Source: Armatimonadota bacterium
GTDB lineage: Bacteria; Armatimonadota; Chthonomonadetes; Chthonomonadales; CAJBBX01
Assembly: GCA_026392115.1 (NCBI GenBank)
Contig: JAPLCQ010000028.1
Location: 21,382-85,381, forward strand
Length of the DNA: 64,000 bases
Direction: 5' to 3'
Shown here in pieces: positions 1 through 8,857 of the stretch. Made by a program: the position numbers and the translations under genes. The notes under the pieces are model-generated. The model was given only the letters and a program-made list of their open reading frames with translations. It was not told the DNA's origin and searched no databases. The number at the start of each line of letters is the position of its first letter. The first letter of the stretch is position 1.

Positions 1-2
1 AG

Positions 3-1340
3 GACTTCGTCTACCGCATCAGCCTGGGCGCGCTGCCATACGTCACGCGGCTGGAGCCCATGGGCGCGAGCCGGGGCCCGGCCACGCCCGTGCGCCTCGA
101 CGGCTGGAACCTCCCCGAGGCGCCCGTTGTCGTCGATACGTCCAGGATGGAGCCGGGGGTCGTTCGCCTGCCCGCCGAGGGCGCGGCGCTGAACCAGCTC
201 CCGTTCATGGTCGAGGCCCTGCCCACCGTTCGCGAGAAGGAGCCCAACGACGCCGCAGGCAAGCCGCAACCCGTGGCGCCGGAGGCCGTCGTCGAGGGGC
301 GCATGGACCGGCCGGGCGACATCGACCGGTTCCGGGTGCGGGCTCCGGCGGGGACGCCGCTGGTGGTGGAGGTGACCGCGCGGCGGCTGGGATCGCGCCT
401 CGATCCGTCGCTCCGCGTCAGCGATCCGACCGGCGCCACGCTGGCCTTCTGCGATGACTGGGTCGACAAGGCCTCCGGCGATGCGACGCACCATGCCGAC
501 GCCCGCGTGGAGCTGAAGGCGCCGCCCGGCGGCGTCTGCCTCGTCGCCGTGCGGGACAGCCGAGGAGAAGGCGGGCCGGACTACGCGTATCGCCTCCGCA
601 TCAGCCGTCCGAAGCCCGACTTCGCACTGCGTGTGACGCCCGCGGGTCTGGGCGTCCGCGCGGGCATGAACGTCCCGTTCACCGTCTTCGCGGTCCGCAA
701 GGACGGCTTCGACGGCGATATCACGCTCCGGCTGACCGGCTCGCTGCGCCGCTACACGCTCTCCGGCGCCCGCATCCCGGCGGGCCAGGAGAAGGCGCAG
801 CTCACGCTGGGAGCGCCGACCGGACGCCCCGGCCTGCCCGAGGCGCTGACGCTGGAGGGGACCGCCACCATCGGCGGCGTGCAGGTGCGCAGGGCCGCCA
901 CGCCCGCCGAGGACCGGATGCAGGCCTTCGCCTACCGCCACCTGACGCCCGCGCAGGAGTGGCTAGTGGCCACCGGCATCGCGCCCGCCACGGTGCCCGC
1001 CATCCGCCTGGCCGAGCCCGGTCCGCTGGCGTTGCGGGTGGGCGCGTCGGCCAAGGTGAAGGTGACGGCCCCGGCCTGGTTGCTGAACGACACGCTGAAG
1101 TTCGGGCTGTACGACCCGCCGGCCGGGATCGAGATCGCAGGGACCGAGGTCTCCGGCGGCGCGCTGTTGGTCGAGGTTCGAGCCGTGGCAGGCAAGGCCA
1201 AGCCCGGCGACCGCGGCAACCTGGTGCTGGAGGCCTTCCGCGAGACCGTCCCGGTCGGGTCCAGGCCACGCTCCGCAGCCGTGCGGAGGCTGCCGCTGGG
1301 AGTACTGCCGGCGTTCGGGTACGAGGTGGCGCCTCGTTGA
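3..1340 (+). CDS. PPC-domain secreted protein, 3' part (partial)
   Basis: The reading frame is already open at the window edge (first codons DFVYRISLGALPYVTRLEP), so the true start lies outside; an internal ATG at 60 is probably not the start. Residues after about 90 form a bacterial pre-peptidase C-terminal (PPC) beta-sandwich: an EKEPNDA opening, then GDIDRFRVRAPAG and a VRDSRGEGGPDYAYRLRI closing strand. A second Ig-like stretch follows. PPC domains occur in large secreted or surface proteins of Planctomycetes-like bacteria and carry no catalysis themselves. No catalytic motif is visible in this part, so the full protein's function cannot be stated. It ends with TGA at 1338-1340, directly before a repeat-bearing spacer. 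Confidence 0.8.
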   Translation, partial: DFVYRISLGALPYVTRLEPMGASRGPATPVRLDGWNLPEAPVVVDTSRMEPGVVRLPAEGAALNQLPFMVEALPTVREKEPNDAAGKPQPVAPEAVVEGRMDRPGDIDRFRVRAPAGTPLVVEVTARRLGSRLDPSLRVSDPTGATLAFCDDWVDKASGDATHHADARVELKAPPGGVCLVAVRDSRGEGGPDYAYRLRISRPKPDFALRVTPAGLGVRAGMNVPFTVFAVRKDGFDGDITLRLTGSLRRYTLSGARIPAGQEKAQLTLGAPTGRPGLPEALTLEGTATIGGVQVRRAATPAEDRMQAFAYRHLTPAQEWLVATGIAPATVPAIRLAEPGPLALRVGASAKVKVTAPAWLLNDTLKFGLYDPPAGIEIAGTEVSGGALLVEVRAVAGKAKPGDRGNLVLEAFRETVPVGSRPRSAAVRRLPLGVLPAFGYEVAPR

Positions 1341-1637
1341 CGGCGGCCACGGCCTGACCGTGCTGACCGCGTTGACCGGACTGACGACCCCTGCCGTCGC
1401 CCTGAACGAAGTGAAGGGCCCCGACTCCGGCGCTGCGGTGGCTTGCCCGGTGGCCTGCGCTTCGCTCGGCACGACCGTCAATGGCACAGGCGGCAGGGGC
1501 TTGGCCGTGTTCACCGTGTTGACCGGACTGACGGCGGCACGGGCGCGCCCGGTTGACAAGGCCGGCCCCGGCGGCGCATCATGCTGCATGGCTCACTGGA
1601 CCGAGACGCAGCCCACTCTTGTGCGAGATCGCCTGCC
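1341..1637. repeat. Intergenic spacer with nonamer repeats and a CCCTGA-type inverted repeat
   Basis: No convincing gene lies here. From 1354 there are about four units of a 9-bp repeat of the form yTGACCGnn (1354-1389). A diverged second copy with the same final units lies at 1511-1536. Between them, at 1400-1418, is the short inverted repeat CCCTGAACGAAGTGAAGGG. It resembles the dispersed CCCTGAGCGAAG...AGGG elements found in many environmental genomes. Whether these repeats recur elsewhere in the genome cannot be seen from this window. Confidence 0.6.
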
Positions 1638-2795
1638 GTGAGGCGCCTGGCGTTGCTGGCCGCGCTGCTCGCGGCGGCGGCCTCGTGCGCGGCGGCGCCA
1701 GGCGGGGCGCGGTGGCGCGGGGTCCACTTCAACCCGCAGGTGCGGGCCGATCCCAACTTTCCCTGGATGCTCCACTACGCAACCTGCCGCCCCGCCGTCC
1801 GCGCCGCCCTTCGCGAGCTTCGTACGGAGACGGGCGCCAACCTGGTGGACCTCTTCGTGATGATCCCCAACTCCCTGCGCACGCCCGCACGGGGCAACCG
1901 CGCCGGCGAGCCGCTGGAGGCCTGGGCCAACCTCGGCTTCCTCGACAACGTGGCGCTCTTCGTGGATGATTGCCACGAGGCGGGCCTCTCGGCCGAGCTG
2001 GACCTGGTTGACAACCGATGGATACCCTACAGCGTCGACCCGGCCGGGCACGTCGGCAGGCCCGACAGCCCCTGGTGGCCCACCGCCGACGAGACGCCAT
2101 GGGACGAGGCCGCCGCCTGGTACGCACAGGTGATCACGGCCGTCGAGGCCCGGGCCCGCCACCCCGAGGCCATCGCCTTCTGGTGCATGATGGGCAACTA
2201 CCACTGGGGAGCCGCCGAGCCCGTGCTATGGAACGACGAGGGCCGGCCCGAGATTCTGCGGTGGACCGAGCGGTTCGTCAAACGCGTCTGGCCCGCCTTC
2301 CGCGCCGCCGGCAGGAGGCCCAAGGCCGCGCCCATCCTCCTGCCGATCCTCGCCGAGGGCGGCTACTGGGAGAAGCGGACGCCCGCCGAGCGCCTGAGCG
2401 GCTTCGCGAACCTGAAGCGCTGGCTCGTGGACGACCTGAAGCGCCCGCCGGACCTCTGGGTGATGAGCACCTATCCCTATTGCGACCCGGCGCCGGACGG
2501 CTTCAGCTACCTGCGCGAGATCGTGCGCATCCTGGGCAAGGGGAGCGCCCGGCGGCTTGTCAGCACGGACCTGAAGGCCGTCGGGCACGAGGATGAGCTG
2601 ACCGGGACGATCCTGCGCCCCGCGAGCCGCACAGGAAGGGACGCGCTGGCGTGGCACCTGGCGAAGGTGCGCGAGTACGGCATGGCCGGCTGGTGGATAT
2701 GGGCCTACCAGGACACGCCCGCCTCGGCCAGCGGCGTTCGGCGGCTGGACGGCGCATGGAAGCGCGAGATCGTGGAGCTGATGCAGGCCCGATGA
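1638..2795 (+). CDS. Secreted TIM-barrel (clan GH-A-like) protein, function unknown
   Basis: I chose the GTG at 1638 because the residues that follow (VRRLALLAALLAAAASCAAA) make a clean signal peptide; the in-frame ATG at 1581 would add a polar, arginine-rich extension. The 385-residue product has alternating hydrophobic strands and helices with features of clan GH-A glycosidases: NLVDLFVMIPN, IAFWCMMGNYHWG around residue 190, and DLWVMSTYPY near 275. I cannot assign a glycoside hydrolase family or name catalytic acids with certainty. Its stop overlaps an ATG of the downstream DUF4838-like gene (ATGA at 2792), which suggests one transcript and a shared role in glycan breakdown. Known: GH-A proteins cleave glycosidic bonds by paired glutamates. 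Inferred: a similar role here. Confidence 0.65.
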   Translation: MRRLALLAALLAAAASCAAAPGGARWRGVHFNPQVRADPNFPWMLHYATCRPAVRAALRELRTETGANLVDLFVMIPNSLRTPARGNRAGEPLEAWANLGFLDNVALFVDDCHEAGLSAELDLVDNRWIPYSVDPAGHVGRPDSPWWPTADETPWDEAAAWYAQVITAVEARARHPEAIAFWCMMGNYHWGAAEPVLWNDEGRPEILRWTERFVKRVWPAFRAAGRRPKAAPILLPILAEGGYWEKRTPAERLSGFANLKRWLVDDLKRPPDLWVMSTYPYCDPAPDGFSYLREIVRILGKGSARRLVSTDLKAVGHEDELTGTILRPASRTGRDALAWHLAKVREYGMAGWWIWAYQDTPASASGVRRLDGAWKREIVELMQAR

Positions 2796-2818
2796 CGGAG
2801 GGGCAGGGGGAGGTGGAG

Positions 2819-5449
2819 ATGGGCCTGGGCGCGCTATGGGCCGCCGGCGCGGTCGCCGCGCTGAACGCCTCGGTGGGGCAGGGCGCGGAGTTCCGCTCGG
2901 TCCGCATCGTCATCGGCTCGGCGGCCTGCGCCGTGGAGCGCAACGCGGCCGCGCTGCTGGCCCAGCGGCTGGCCGAGCCCGCGGGCCTGCCCGTGCGAGT
3001 GGCCGCCGAGCCGCCGGCGCCGCCGCCCGCGCCCGGCGAGTTCGCCATCCTGCTCGGCATCCCGGCCAACCATGGCGGCGTGCGGCGCCTCATGGCCGAC
3101 CTGGGGCTCGCGCCGCTCACCGGCCTGGCGCCCGGTCCCGAGGGCTTCCTCCTCCGCACCGCTCTGGTCGACGGCGCGCCGGGGCTTCTGGCGGCCGCCG
3201 TGGACGAGCGCGGCGCCGTCTACGCCGCCGGCGAGATACTGCGGCGGGCTCACTTCACGGCGGGCGGGATCCGCTTCCCGGCGCACCTGAGCCTCCGCAC
3301 GGCGCCCGCGTTCGAGCTGCGCGGCACGCAGTTCGGCCAGAGCGGCGTGGCCCTGCAGAAGGCCGGTGCGCGCCCCTGGACGCAGGCCGAGACGGAGCAC
3401 AAGATCGCCGACTTCGCCCTGGCCGGAGCCAACACCCTGCAGGCGCCGATCACCAGCGCCGAGGGCGACCCGACCTACCGTTACATCAAGGGGCTGGGCC
3501 TCAAGACCATCGTCCACATATCGGCCAACGCCGGTTCGGGTCCGCCCGAGTGGCGCGCCGCCGAGTCGATCGGTCGCGATGGCTACCTCTGCCCCTCGGT
3601 GCCCGAAGCCCGGGCGGAGCTGCTCCGGGCCATGGAGGCGAGTTTCCGCAACGCGCCGCACTTCGACTATGTCAGCTTCGCCGGCGGCGACGGAGGCGGC
3701 TGCGAGTGCGACCGCTGCAAGCCCTACGGCCTCGCCTTCATCCGGCTCTGCGAGGACTACGCGGCCATCGTCCACCGCTACCACCCCGACGCGCAGGTGA
3801 TGGTCACGAACCAGAAGTTCAGCAACGAGGACGACCTGGCCATCTTCCGCTACCTGCGCGAACACCCCGGCACGTGGCTCCGGGCCTTCGTCTGCGGGCC
3901 GGGCTCCGACGCCATGTCCTGGCAGCCGGGCCACCGCCAGAACCACCGCATGGACCTCTTTCGCTACCCCGGCTTCGCGCCGCCGGGCCGCTACCTGCAG
4001 GAGATCCTCCACGAGTTGCCGCCGCAGCAGGACCTCGCCCTCTACACCGAGCTGACCCACTGGCGCTACTCGCAGAACGGCTTCGCGCAGGCCTACCCGC
4101 GGCCCGACAAGGAGGGCGCCCAGCCGCCGCACTGGGGCCACGGCGTCTACGAGCGGATGCCCGACCCCTACCTGACGCAGGTCTACGACCGCCTCACCTT
4201 CTTCGCCTGCCCGCGCTGGGTGCATCGGGCGTTCGGCGAGACGATGCGCTACTCCATCGGCGATTGCACCCACTCCAGCGGCACGCACGACCACGCGAAC
4301 CAGTGGATATGGCAGCGGCTCCTCTGGAACCCGCAGATGACGGTGCGGCAGGCCGTCGACGAGTACGCCCGCGCCTGGTTCGGTCCCGAGGCCGCGCCGC
4401 AGATGGCCCTGGCCCTCTTCGCGATGGAGGAGTACCTGCGGTGGGACCCGGCCACGCCGCTCCCGCGCAAGGCCTCGCTGCGGCGCTACCGCGACGCGGT
4501 GCGGGCCGCCGGGCGCGCCATGCCGGGCTTCCTGCGCGACAAGAGCTGGCTCTGGCGCGAGTACGCCCAGAAGGCGGCCATCGACCGCCGCACCCAGCTC
4601 GCCGTGGCGCAGCAGATGGCGCTGCAGGCGGGCATCGAGCAGGCGTGCGCCCGGGCGCTCAAGGGCGGAGACCCGAACCAGGCGATCCGCCTCTGCCTTG
4701 CGCGTCTGGCCGCCCGGCGCGAGACCGCCGCCATGCGCCGCCTGCGCGAGGAGGCCCAGCGCCTGGGCGAAGAGAGCAACGCCCTCTACGGCGTCCGCTC
4801 CGAGGGGCTGCGGTCGTTGGACCACGACTTCGTGGGCCTGGGCTGGCTGAAGCGACAGCTCCAGCGCGCCCTTGCCGCCGCTCCCGACGCCAGGCGGGAG
4901 TTGCTCGCCCAGATCGCCGACTACGAGGACGCCGGCCCCGGCGGCTTCTATGACAACCTGGGCAGCTATGAGGCCGCTCCGCACCTGGTCAACGGCGCCC
5001 CCTACGACCACGGCCAGCCCTACGTCTCCGAAATGCTCTCTGAGGGCAACCGCCTGAGCCAGCGCACCATGTGCGGCACGCAGGACGAGGCGTGCGGCCT
5101 GGAGCTGCGCTACGAGGGCCTCGACCCGGCTGCGCGGTACCGCGTGCGCGTTACGCTGGTGCGCCCCTGGTTCCAGCCCCGCTACGTCCAGCGCATGAAC
5201 CAGAAGTCCGAGAGCCTCTACGCCGACGGCCTGCCGCTGGCCCTGGATCTGGAGCTGCCCGAGAAGATGAGCGACCAGTTCACCTTCGACATCCCGCCCC
5301 AGGCCACCGCCGACGGCGCCCTCGCCCTGAGCTTCCGAAAGAGCCCCGACGCGGCCGCCGGCGACCGCGTGAGCGTGGAGCAGTGGCGCAACACGGGCGG
5401 CTGGGGAACCCTCTGCAGCGAGGTCTGGCTGACGAAGGCGGGTCGGTGA
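2819..5449 (+). CDS. Secreted DUF4838 / alpha-glucuronidase-like glycosidase
   Basis: A strong ribosome binding site, GGGGGAGG at 2806-2813, sits 5 bases before the ATG at 2819, which opens with a signal-peptide-like run (MGLGALWAAGAVAALN). The upstream ATG at 2792, overlapping the previous stop, is the alternative. The 876-residue protein has an N-terminal domain of the type preceding GH20/GH67 barrels, then a TIM-barrel part containing the cysteine cluster CECDRCKPYG at about residue 300. That cluster is typical of the DUF4838 family (glycosidase-like proteins of Bacteroidetes and Planctomycetes). The C-terminal roughly 150 residues look like a beta-sandwich. The substrate is unknown; the neighbouring TIM-barrel protein suggests joint action on a polysaccharide. 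Confidence 0.75.
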   Translation: MGLGALWAAGAVAALNASVGQGAEFRSVRIVIGSAACAVERNAAALLAQRLAEPAGLPVRVAAEPPAPPPAPGEFAILLGIPANHGGVRRLMADLGLAPLTGLAPGPEGFLLRTALVDGAPGLLAAAVDERGAVYAAGEILRRAHFTAGGIRFPAHLSLRTAPAFELRGTQFGQSGVALQKAGARPWTQAETEHKIADFALAGANTLQAPITSAEGDPTYRYIKGLGLKTIVHISANAGSGPPEWRAAESIGRDGYLCPSVPEARAELLRAMEASFRNAPHFDYVSFAGGDGGGCECDRCKPYGLAFIRLCEDYAAIVHRYHPDAQVMVTNQKFSNEDDLAIFRYLREHPGTWLRAFVCGPGSDAMSWQPGHRQNHRMDLFRYPGFAPPGRYLQEILHELPPQQDLALYTELTHWRYSQNGFAQAYPRPDKEGAQPPHWGHGVYERMPDPYLTQVYDRLTFFACPRWVHRAFGETMRYSIGDCTHSSGTHDHANQWIWQRLLWNPQMTVRQAVDEYARAWFGPEAAPQMALALFAMEEYLRWDPATPLPRKASLRRYRDAVRAAGRAMPGFLRDKSWLWREYAQKAAIDRRTQLAVAQQMALQAGIEQACARALKGGDPNQAIRLCLARLAARRETAAMRRLREEAQRLGEESNALYGVRSEGLRSLDHDFVGLGWLKRQLQRALAAAPDARRELLAQIADYEDAGPGGFYDNLGSYEAAPHLVNGAPYDHGQPYVSEMLSEGNRLSQRTMCGTQDEACGLELRYEGLDPAARYRVRVTLVRPWFQPRYVQRMNQKSESLYADGLPLALDLELPEKMSDQFTFDIPPQATADGALALSFRKSPDAAAGDRVSVEQWRNTGGWGTLCSEVWLTKAGR

Positions 5450-5643
5450 GGCGCCGCCGCACCGCACTCGGTGGCTCCGGCCTCCGCGCCCGAGTCCTGC
5501 GCACCGCCACCGCGCCGCCATAGATCGCCACCACTTACACAACATGACACCACCCAAGCTCGGCGCATCCTGTCCTAGTCCATTCTCGCGGAACGGCCCC
5601 AGAGATTGCCGGTTATGCTGCAACATAGCGCGCGATCGCTGCG

Positions 5644-5656
5644 TCTATAGTATAGA
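5644..5656. promoter_or_regulatory. 13-bp palindrome upstream of the WD40/Ig-like gene
   Basis: TCTATAGTATAGA is a perfect palindrome (6+1+6) in an AT-rich patch 72 bases before the next start. It contains TATAGT, one mismatch from a sigma-70 -10 box, but no good -35 lies 16-18 bases upstream. It could be an operator or a promoter core. The rest of the 5450-5727 spacer shows nothing else clear. Confidence 0.35.
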
Positions 5657-5727
5657 TGGCGCAGGCGAGCCGGGCTGTCAATGGCGCGGCCGTGGCTTCA
5701 GTCCTGCCCCGTGCAGGAGGCATCCCG

Positions 5728-7779
5728 ATGACGGAACTACAGAGGTTACTGCAGGGTGTGATGGACGCCGCGGGCAGCGCAGCAATGATCTGTCGCGCCT
5801 TTCCGCGGCTCCTGCGCCCCCTGCTACTGGCCCTTGTCGTGGCGGTCGCATCGTCGGCCCTCGCGCAGAGCCGGCCCGACACCGTCTGGAAGGTGGCTCT
5901 GGCCGCCCAGCCTACTGCTTACGCGGTTTCGCCGGACGGCACACTCCTCGCCTGCGGCTACGAGAACAGCCTGGTCACCGTCCACCGCACCGAAGACGGC
6001 GCCATGGTGCATACCCTTACGGCACCAAGTGCGGTGAAGGAGGTGTTGGCACTGGCCTTTGCCGGCGGTGGGCAGTACCTGATGGTCAGTCGTCGCATGA
6101 ATACCGCCAGTAACAGGTTTGTCGGCTACTACCGGATGTCTGACGGGCAGGTCGAGGAGACTTTCCACACGCAGATCCCTGCAGGAGAAGCATGGTCGTT
6201 GGCCACAAGCCCGGACGGTCGCTACATAGCATGGGGGGCAACACCAGTTAAGGTGAATCCAACACCCAACGGATGGGATTACCGCACGATCGGCATCTAC
6301 GACACAACGAACAAGGTTATGGATCGGTATTTCGAGCGTAACGGGTCCGCCGAGTCCATCACCTACTCAAACTCCGGTGCTCTGCTGGCTGTCGGCAACT
6401 ACGGAGCCCTCACGCTCTGTCGGTTGGCAGACAACACGCTGATACCGATACCGAACGCCTCCGGCTATGAGCAACACACCAAGGCCGTCCTTTTCTCACC
6501 CGATGACACTCTCCTGGCCACCGGGGCCGGCCTGTATGCCTCTGGCCTGTCAAGCAGACCTTATGTGCGCCTGTGGAGCGTGGCGGAAGGCACGGTGGTT
6601 CGGACCCTTGCGGGCACCACGCTGGCGGCCAACAGCCTGGCGTTCATGACCGACGGGACCGTGCTGATGGCGGGCGGAGGCAGCTACAGCACCAATGCGG
6701 CCAGCAATAGTGCCACGGGCGGCGTCCTCTTCTGGCGGGTCTCAGACGGCGAGCTGCTGCGCGTGTGGGAGGACCCGTCCGACGTCAACCACTGCGTGCT
6801 CGACGCCAAGTTCTCGCCCGATCAGTCGATGATCAGCTATGTAACGCGCGGCGCCGAGCCCGCCCTGGTGCTGGCGCGCAATCCCTATGGCCCGACGGCG
6901 CCCACGTCCATCGACCTGCCCACCGTCAACGGCAGGATCGGCGAAAACGTCACCATTGCGGCCAACCTCTGGAACTCAGGGCGGCCCGTGGCCGACCGAG
7001 CGCTCACGGTGAGCATCGACGGGGTGGCGCTGGGCTCCGCAACCACCGACGCCGCCGGCCACATCGCCCTGCCGTACACGGTGCCCGAGGGCGCGGGCGC
7101 CGGAACGCGGGAGATTGCCGCCGAGTTCGCCGGTGACGCCACCTACAGCGCGACGCGCGCCACCGCCGGCCTCATCGTGGCGCAGGCCGCTTGCGGGCTG
7201 TTCCTGCCAGATCGAACCGCGCGGATCGAGACGGAGTGCCTTCTCAAGGCCTATCTCTACCGCCGCCACGACCATGGCCGGCCCGCGGGACGGACCATCA
7301 CCTTCGCCGTGGACGGCGCGGCCGTGGGCTCCGCCGACACCGATGCAGGCGGCCAGGCGGTCCTGCCCTACATCCTCCCGGAGGGCTCGGGGCCCGGAGC
7401 CCGCACTCTCACCTCGGCCTGGGCGGGCGACACGGCCTACGGTTCAGCCGGCGCCTCCTCTACCCTCACGGTCACGCCGGGGACGATCTACCTCTGGCTG
7501 CTGGAGCCGCGCTCCGTCACGAGGGGCGGCGCCGTCTACCTCCGCGCCTATGCCCGGTCCCTGCCCTACTACAACTGGAAGGCGGGCCTGGCCATCGGCT
7601 ATGCGGTGGACGGCACCGACGTGGGCATGGCCAAGACCAACGCCGACGGCCGCGCGGACTGGTACTACGTGGCGCCGCTGAACTCAACCGTGGGCGACCA
7701 CACGTTCACCTGCACCTTCTACGGCAATGCGCTCTACGGCCCAACCGAGCGCTCCGGGACGCTTACCGTTACGCCGTAA
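5728..7779 (+). CDS. Secreted WD40-repeat protein with three Ig-like domains
   Basis: The ATG at 5728 is preceded by GCAGGAGG at 5713-5720 with 7 bases of spacing; an earlier in-frame ATG at 5656 has no such site. The product (683 residues) starts with a polar stretch, then a hydrophobic signal (LLRPLLLALVVAVASSALAQ). Residues of about 60-390 contain WD40-type blades with repeated SPDGTLLA, SPDGRYIA and SPDDTLLA motifs, likely one beta-propeller. The C-terminal third is three tandem Ig-like repeats of about 95 residues, each with the pattern vDG.avGsa.TdaaG.a.lpY and a closing LTVTP-type strand. Such proteins are surface or extracellular binding scaffolds; no enzyme motif is visible. The gene has its own terminator and stands alone. 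Confidence 0.8.
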   Translation: MTELQRLLQGVMDAAGSAAMICRAFPRLLRPLLLALVVAVASSALAQSRPDTVWKVALAAQPTAYAVSPDGTLLACGYENSLVTVHRTEDGAMVHTLTAPSAVKEVLALAFAGGGQYLMVSRRMNTASNRFVGYYRMSDGQVEETFHTQIPAGEAWSLATSPDGRYIAWGATPVKVNPTPNGWDYRTIGIYDTTNKVMDRYFERNGSAESITYSNSGALLAVGNYGALTLCRLADNTLIPIPNASGYEQHTKAVLFSPDDTLLATGAGLYASGLSSRPYVRLWSVAEGTVVRTLAGTTLAANSLAFMTDGTVLMAGGGSYSTNAASNSATGGVLFWRVSDGELLRVWEDPSDVNHCVLDAKFSPDQSMISYVTRGAEPALVLARNPYGPTAPTSIDLPTVNGRIGENVTIAANLWNSGRPVADRALTVSIDGVALGSATTDAAGHIALPYTVPEGAGAGTREIAAEFAGDATYSATRATAGLIVAQAACGLFLPDRTARIETECLLKAYLYRRHDHGRPAGRTITFAVDGAAVGSADTDAGGQAVLPYILPEGSGPGARTLTSAWAGDTAYGSAGASSTLTVTPGTIYLWLLEPRSVTRGGAVYLRAYARSLPYYNWKAGLAIGYAVDGTDVGMAKTNADGRADWYYVAPLNSTVGDHTFTCTFYGNALYGPTERSGTLTVTP

Positions 7780-7794
7780 CCGTATGCCGTCGGC

Positions 7795-7827
7795 GTAGGG
7801 GGCGGCCCTCTTGCGGCCGCCCCCTAC
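7795..7827 (+). terminator. Strong hairpin terminator
   Basis: A 13-bp perfect stem (GTAGGGGGCGGCC paired with GGCCGCCCCCTAC) closes a 7-base loop 16 bases after the stop of the WD40/Ig gene. Only a short T-run (TTT at 7830-7832) follows, so it is a GC-rich terminator and could work in both directions. Confidence 0.7.
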
Positions 7828-7917
7828 CGTTTGGGCCGGTCGGCGAGGCGGCACGCGGGTCCCCGGCGCGACCGCACACATCGATGTGCGGTACTATGTG
7901 TAGCACGGAGGCGCCCT

Positions 7918-8118
7918 ATGGCTACCAACCTGATGCTCGACGACGACCTCATCGCGCAGGCGATGGAGGCCGGGCATCACCGGACCAAGCGCGAGACCGT
8001 GAACGAGGCGTTGCGGTCCTACGTGGCCTTGCTGCGGCAGCAGCGCATTTTGGACCTGTTCGGCCAGATGGACTTCGACCCCGAGTACAACTACAAGGCT
8101 GAGCGCAGCCGTCCGTGA
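7918..8118 (+). CDS. vapB: VapB-family type II antitoxin
   Basis: This 66-residue protein starts at an ATG preceded by CGGAGG at 7906-7911. It reads MATNLMLDDDLIAQAMEAGH, followed by TKRETVNEALRSYV and a C-terminal FDPEYNYKAERSR tail. That pattern matches the VapB (DUF2191-type) antitoxins: an N-terminal ribbon-helix-helix-like DNA-binding part and a C-terminal strand that wraps the toxin's active site. Its stop overlaps the toxin's GTG by four bases, so the pair is translationally coupled. By analogy the complex represses its own promoter upstream of 7900. Recognition is confident. Confidence 0.9.
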   Translation: MATNLMLDDDLIAQAMEAGHHRTKRETVNEALRSYVALLRQQRILDLFGQMDFDPEYNYKAERSRP

Positions 8119-8522
8119 GGGTGATCGTCGATACCTGCGTCTGGTCGTTGGCCCTACGGCGGTGCGCGGTGGAGCCGGGACCCGAGGTGACGGCCCTCAG
8201 GGACCTCGTCAGGGAGCGGCGGGTCGAGATTCTAGGCCCCATACGCCAGGAGTTGCTGTCGGGCATCCGCGACGAGCAGCGCTTTGAGCGCTTGCGTACG
8301 CATCTGGCCGCATTCCCGGACATCCCACTGGAACCAAGCGACTACGTCGAAGCGGCCCGATGCTCCAACCGATGCCGCTCGGCGGGCATCCAGGGCTCAG
8401 CTACGGACTTCGTGATCTGTGCCGCCGCCCTGCGCCGCGACCTGGCCATCTTCACCACCGACGCCGACTTCGATCACTACGCGCGGGTGCTCGGCGTGGC
8501 GCTCCACCGCGTGATAGGCTGA
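8115..8522 (+). CDS. vapC: VapC-family PIN-domain toxin (ribonuclease)
   Basis: This 135-residue PIN protein begins at a GTG overlapping the vapB stop. The acidic metal-binding residues of the fold are present: D6 in VIVDTCVW, E46 in IRQELLSG, D98 in ATDFVICAAAL, and D116/D118 in FTTDADFDHYA. PIN toxins cut RNA using Mg2+ and are held inactive by the cognate VapB. The length is normal and the catalytic set is complete, so the module is probably functional. Confidence 0.9.
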   Translation: MRVIVDTCVWSLALRRCAVEPGPEVTALRDLVRERRVEILGPIRQELLSGIRDEQRFERLRTHLAAFPDIPLEPSDYVEAARCSNRCRSAGIQGSATDFVICAAALRRDLAIFTTDADFDHYARVLGVALHRVIG

Positions 8523-8857
8523 ACCCCGGCCATTCGGCGGCTCGGGCGCCCTCGGCGGCGAGCCCTCGCCCGTCCAAGCGCCCAGGTCGCCCCTCCCACC
8601 CCGCCGTTTGTGGCACAATGCTCACCTGACGCGCCCGACCGGTCCGTGCCGGGACCGCGGGCGATGCGGGGGACACCAACGCGTGGCGATCGTCTGCGAC
8701 CCCCGGTATGCCGATGACGCGCACTTCTGGGAGACGGTGGCCGTGAACCGCGGCCTCACCGTCCGGATGTTCCCACTGGAAGAGGCGGCCCGGGCGTGGC
8801 TGGCGCAGGCATGAGGCGCGTCGCGCTCGCCGAATCGCCGCGATGGGAGGTTGCCGA
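8523..8857. other. Spacer between vapC and the MttB-like gene
   Basis: Just after vapC there is a weak stem (GGCTCG at 8539-8544 with CGAGCC at 8559-8564). The second half carries a short STAS-like coding remnant (listed separately). I see no clear promoter in the last 40 bases before the MttB-like gene. Confidence 0.4.
8608..8814 (+). pseudogene. Tail of a STAS/SpoIIAA-like small protein (5' truncated)
   Basis: An open frame from an ATG at 8608 gives 68 residues. Only its last roughly 43 look like protein: VAIVCDPRYADDAHFWETVA, then NRGLTVRMFPLEEAARAWL. This matches the C-terminal half of short STAS/SpoIIAA-like proteins, which usually end with ...AIV....gm.rmfe..a..rg..vrvF...eeA..WL and are about 120-130 residues long. 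The N-terminal half is missing and the first 25 residues are low in hydrophobic content. It is either a truncated remnant or a short protein starting at a GTG near 8683. It sits directly before the MttB-like gene but need not be functionally linked. Confidence 0.5.

Noticed and set aside
1360-1641. Small protein frame in the repeat spacer
   Set aside because: The peptide is a translation of the nonamer and CCCTGA repeats (LTVLTALTGLT..., ALNEVKG...) and has no ribosome site.
2834-5626. Long open frame on the - strand opposite the DUF4838-like gene
   Set aside because: Very high GC gives long antisense frames; its composition (Gly/Arg/Ala/Val-rich, no domain) is that of a shadow of the + strand gene.
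8606-8640. TGGCAC motif before the STAS-like remnant, like a sigma-54 -24 element
   Set aside because: There is no GC element at the required -12 spacing.
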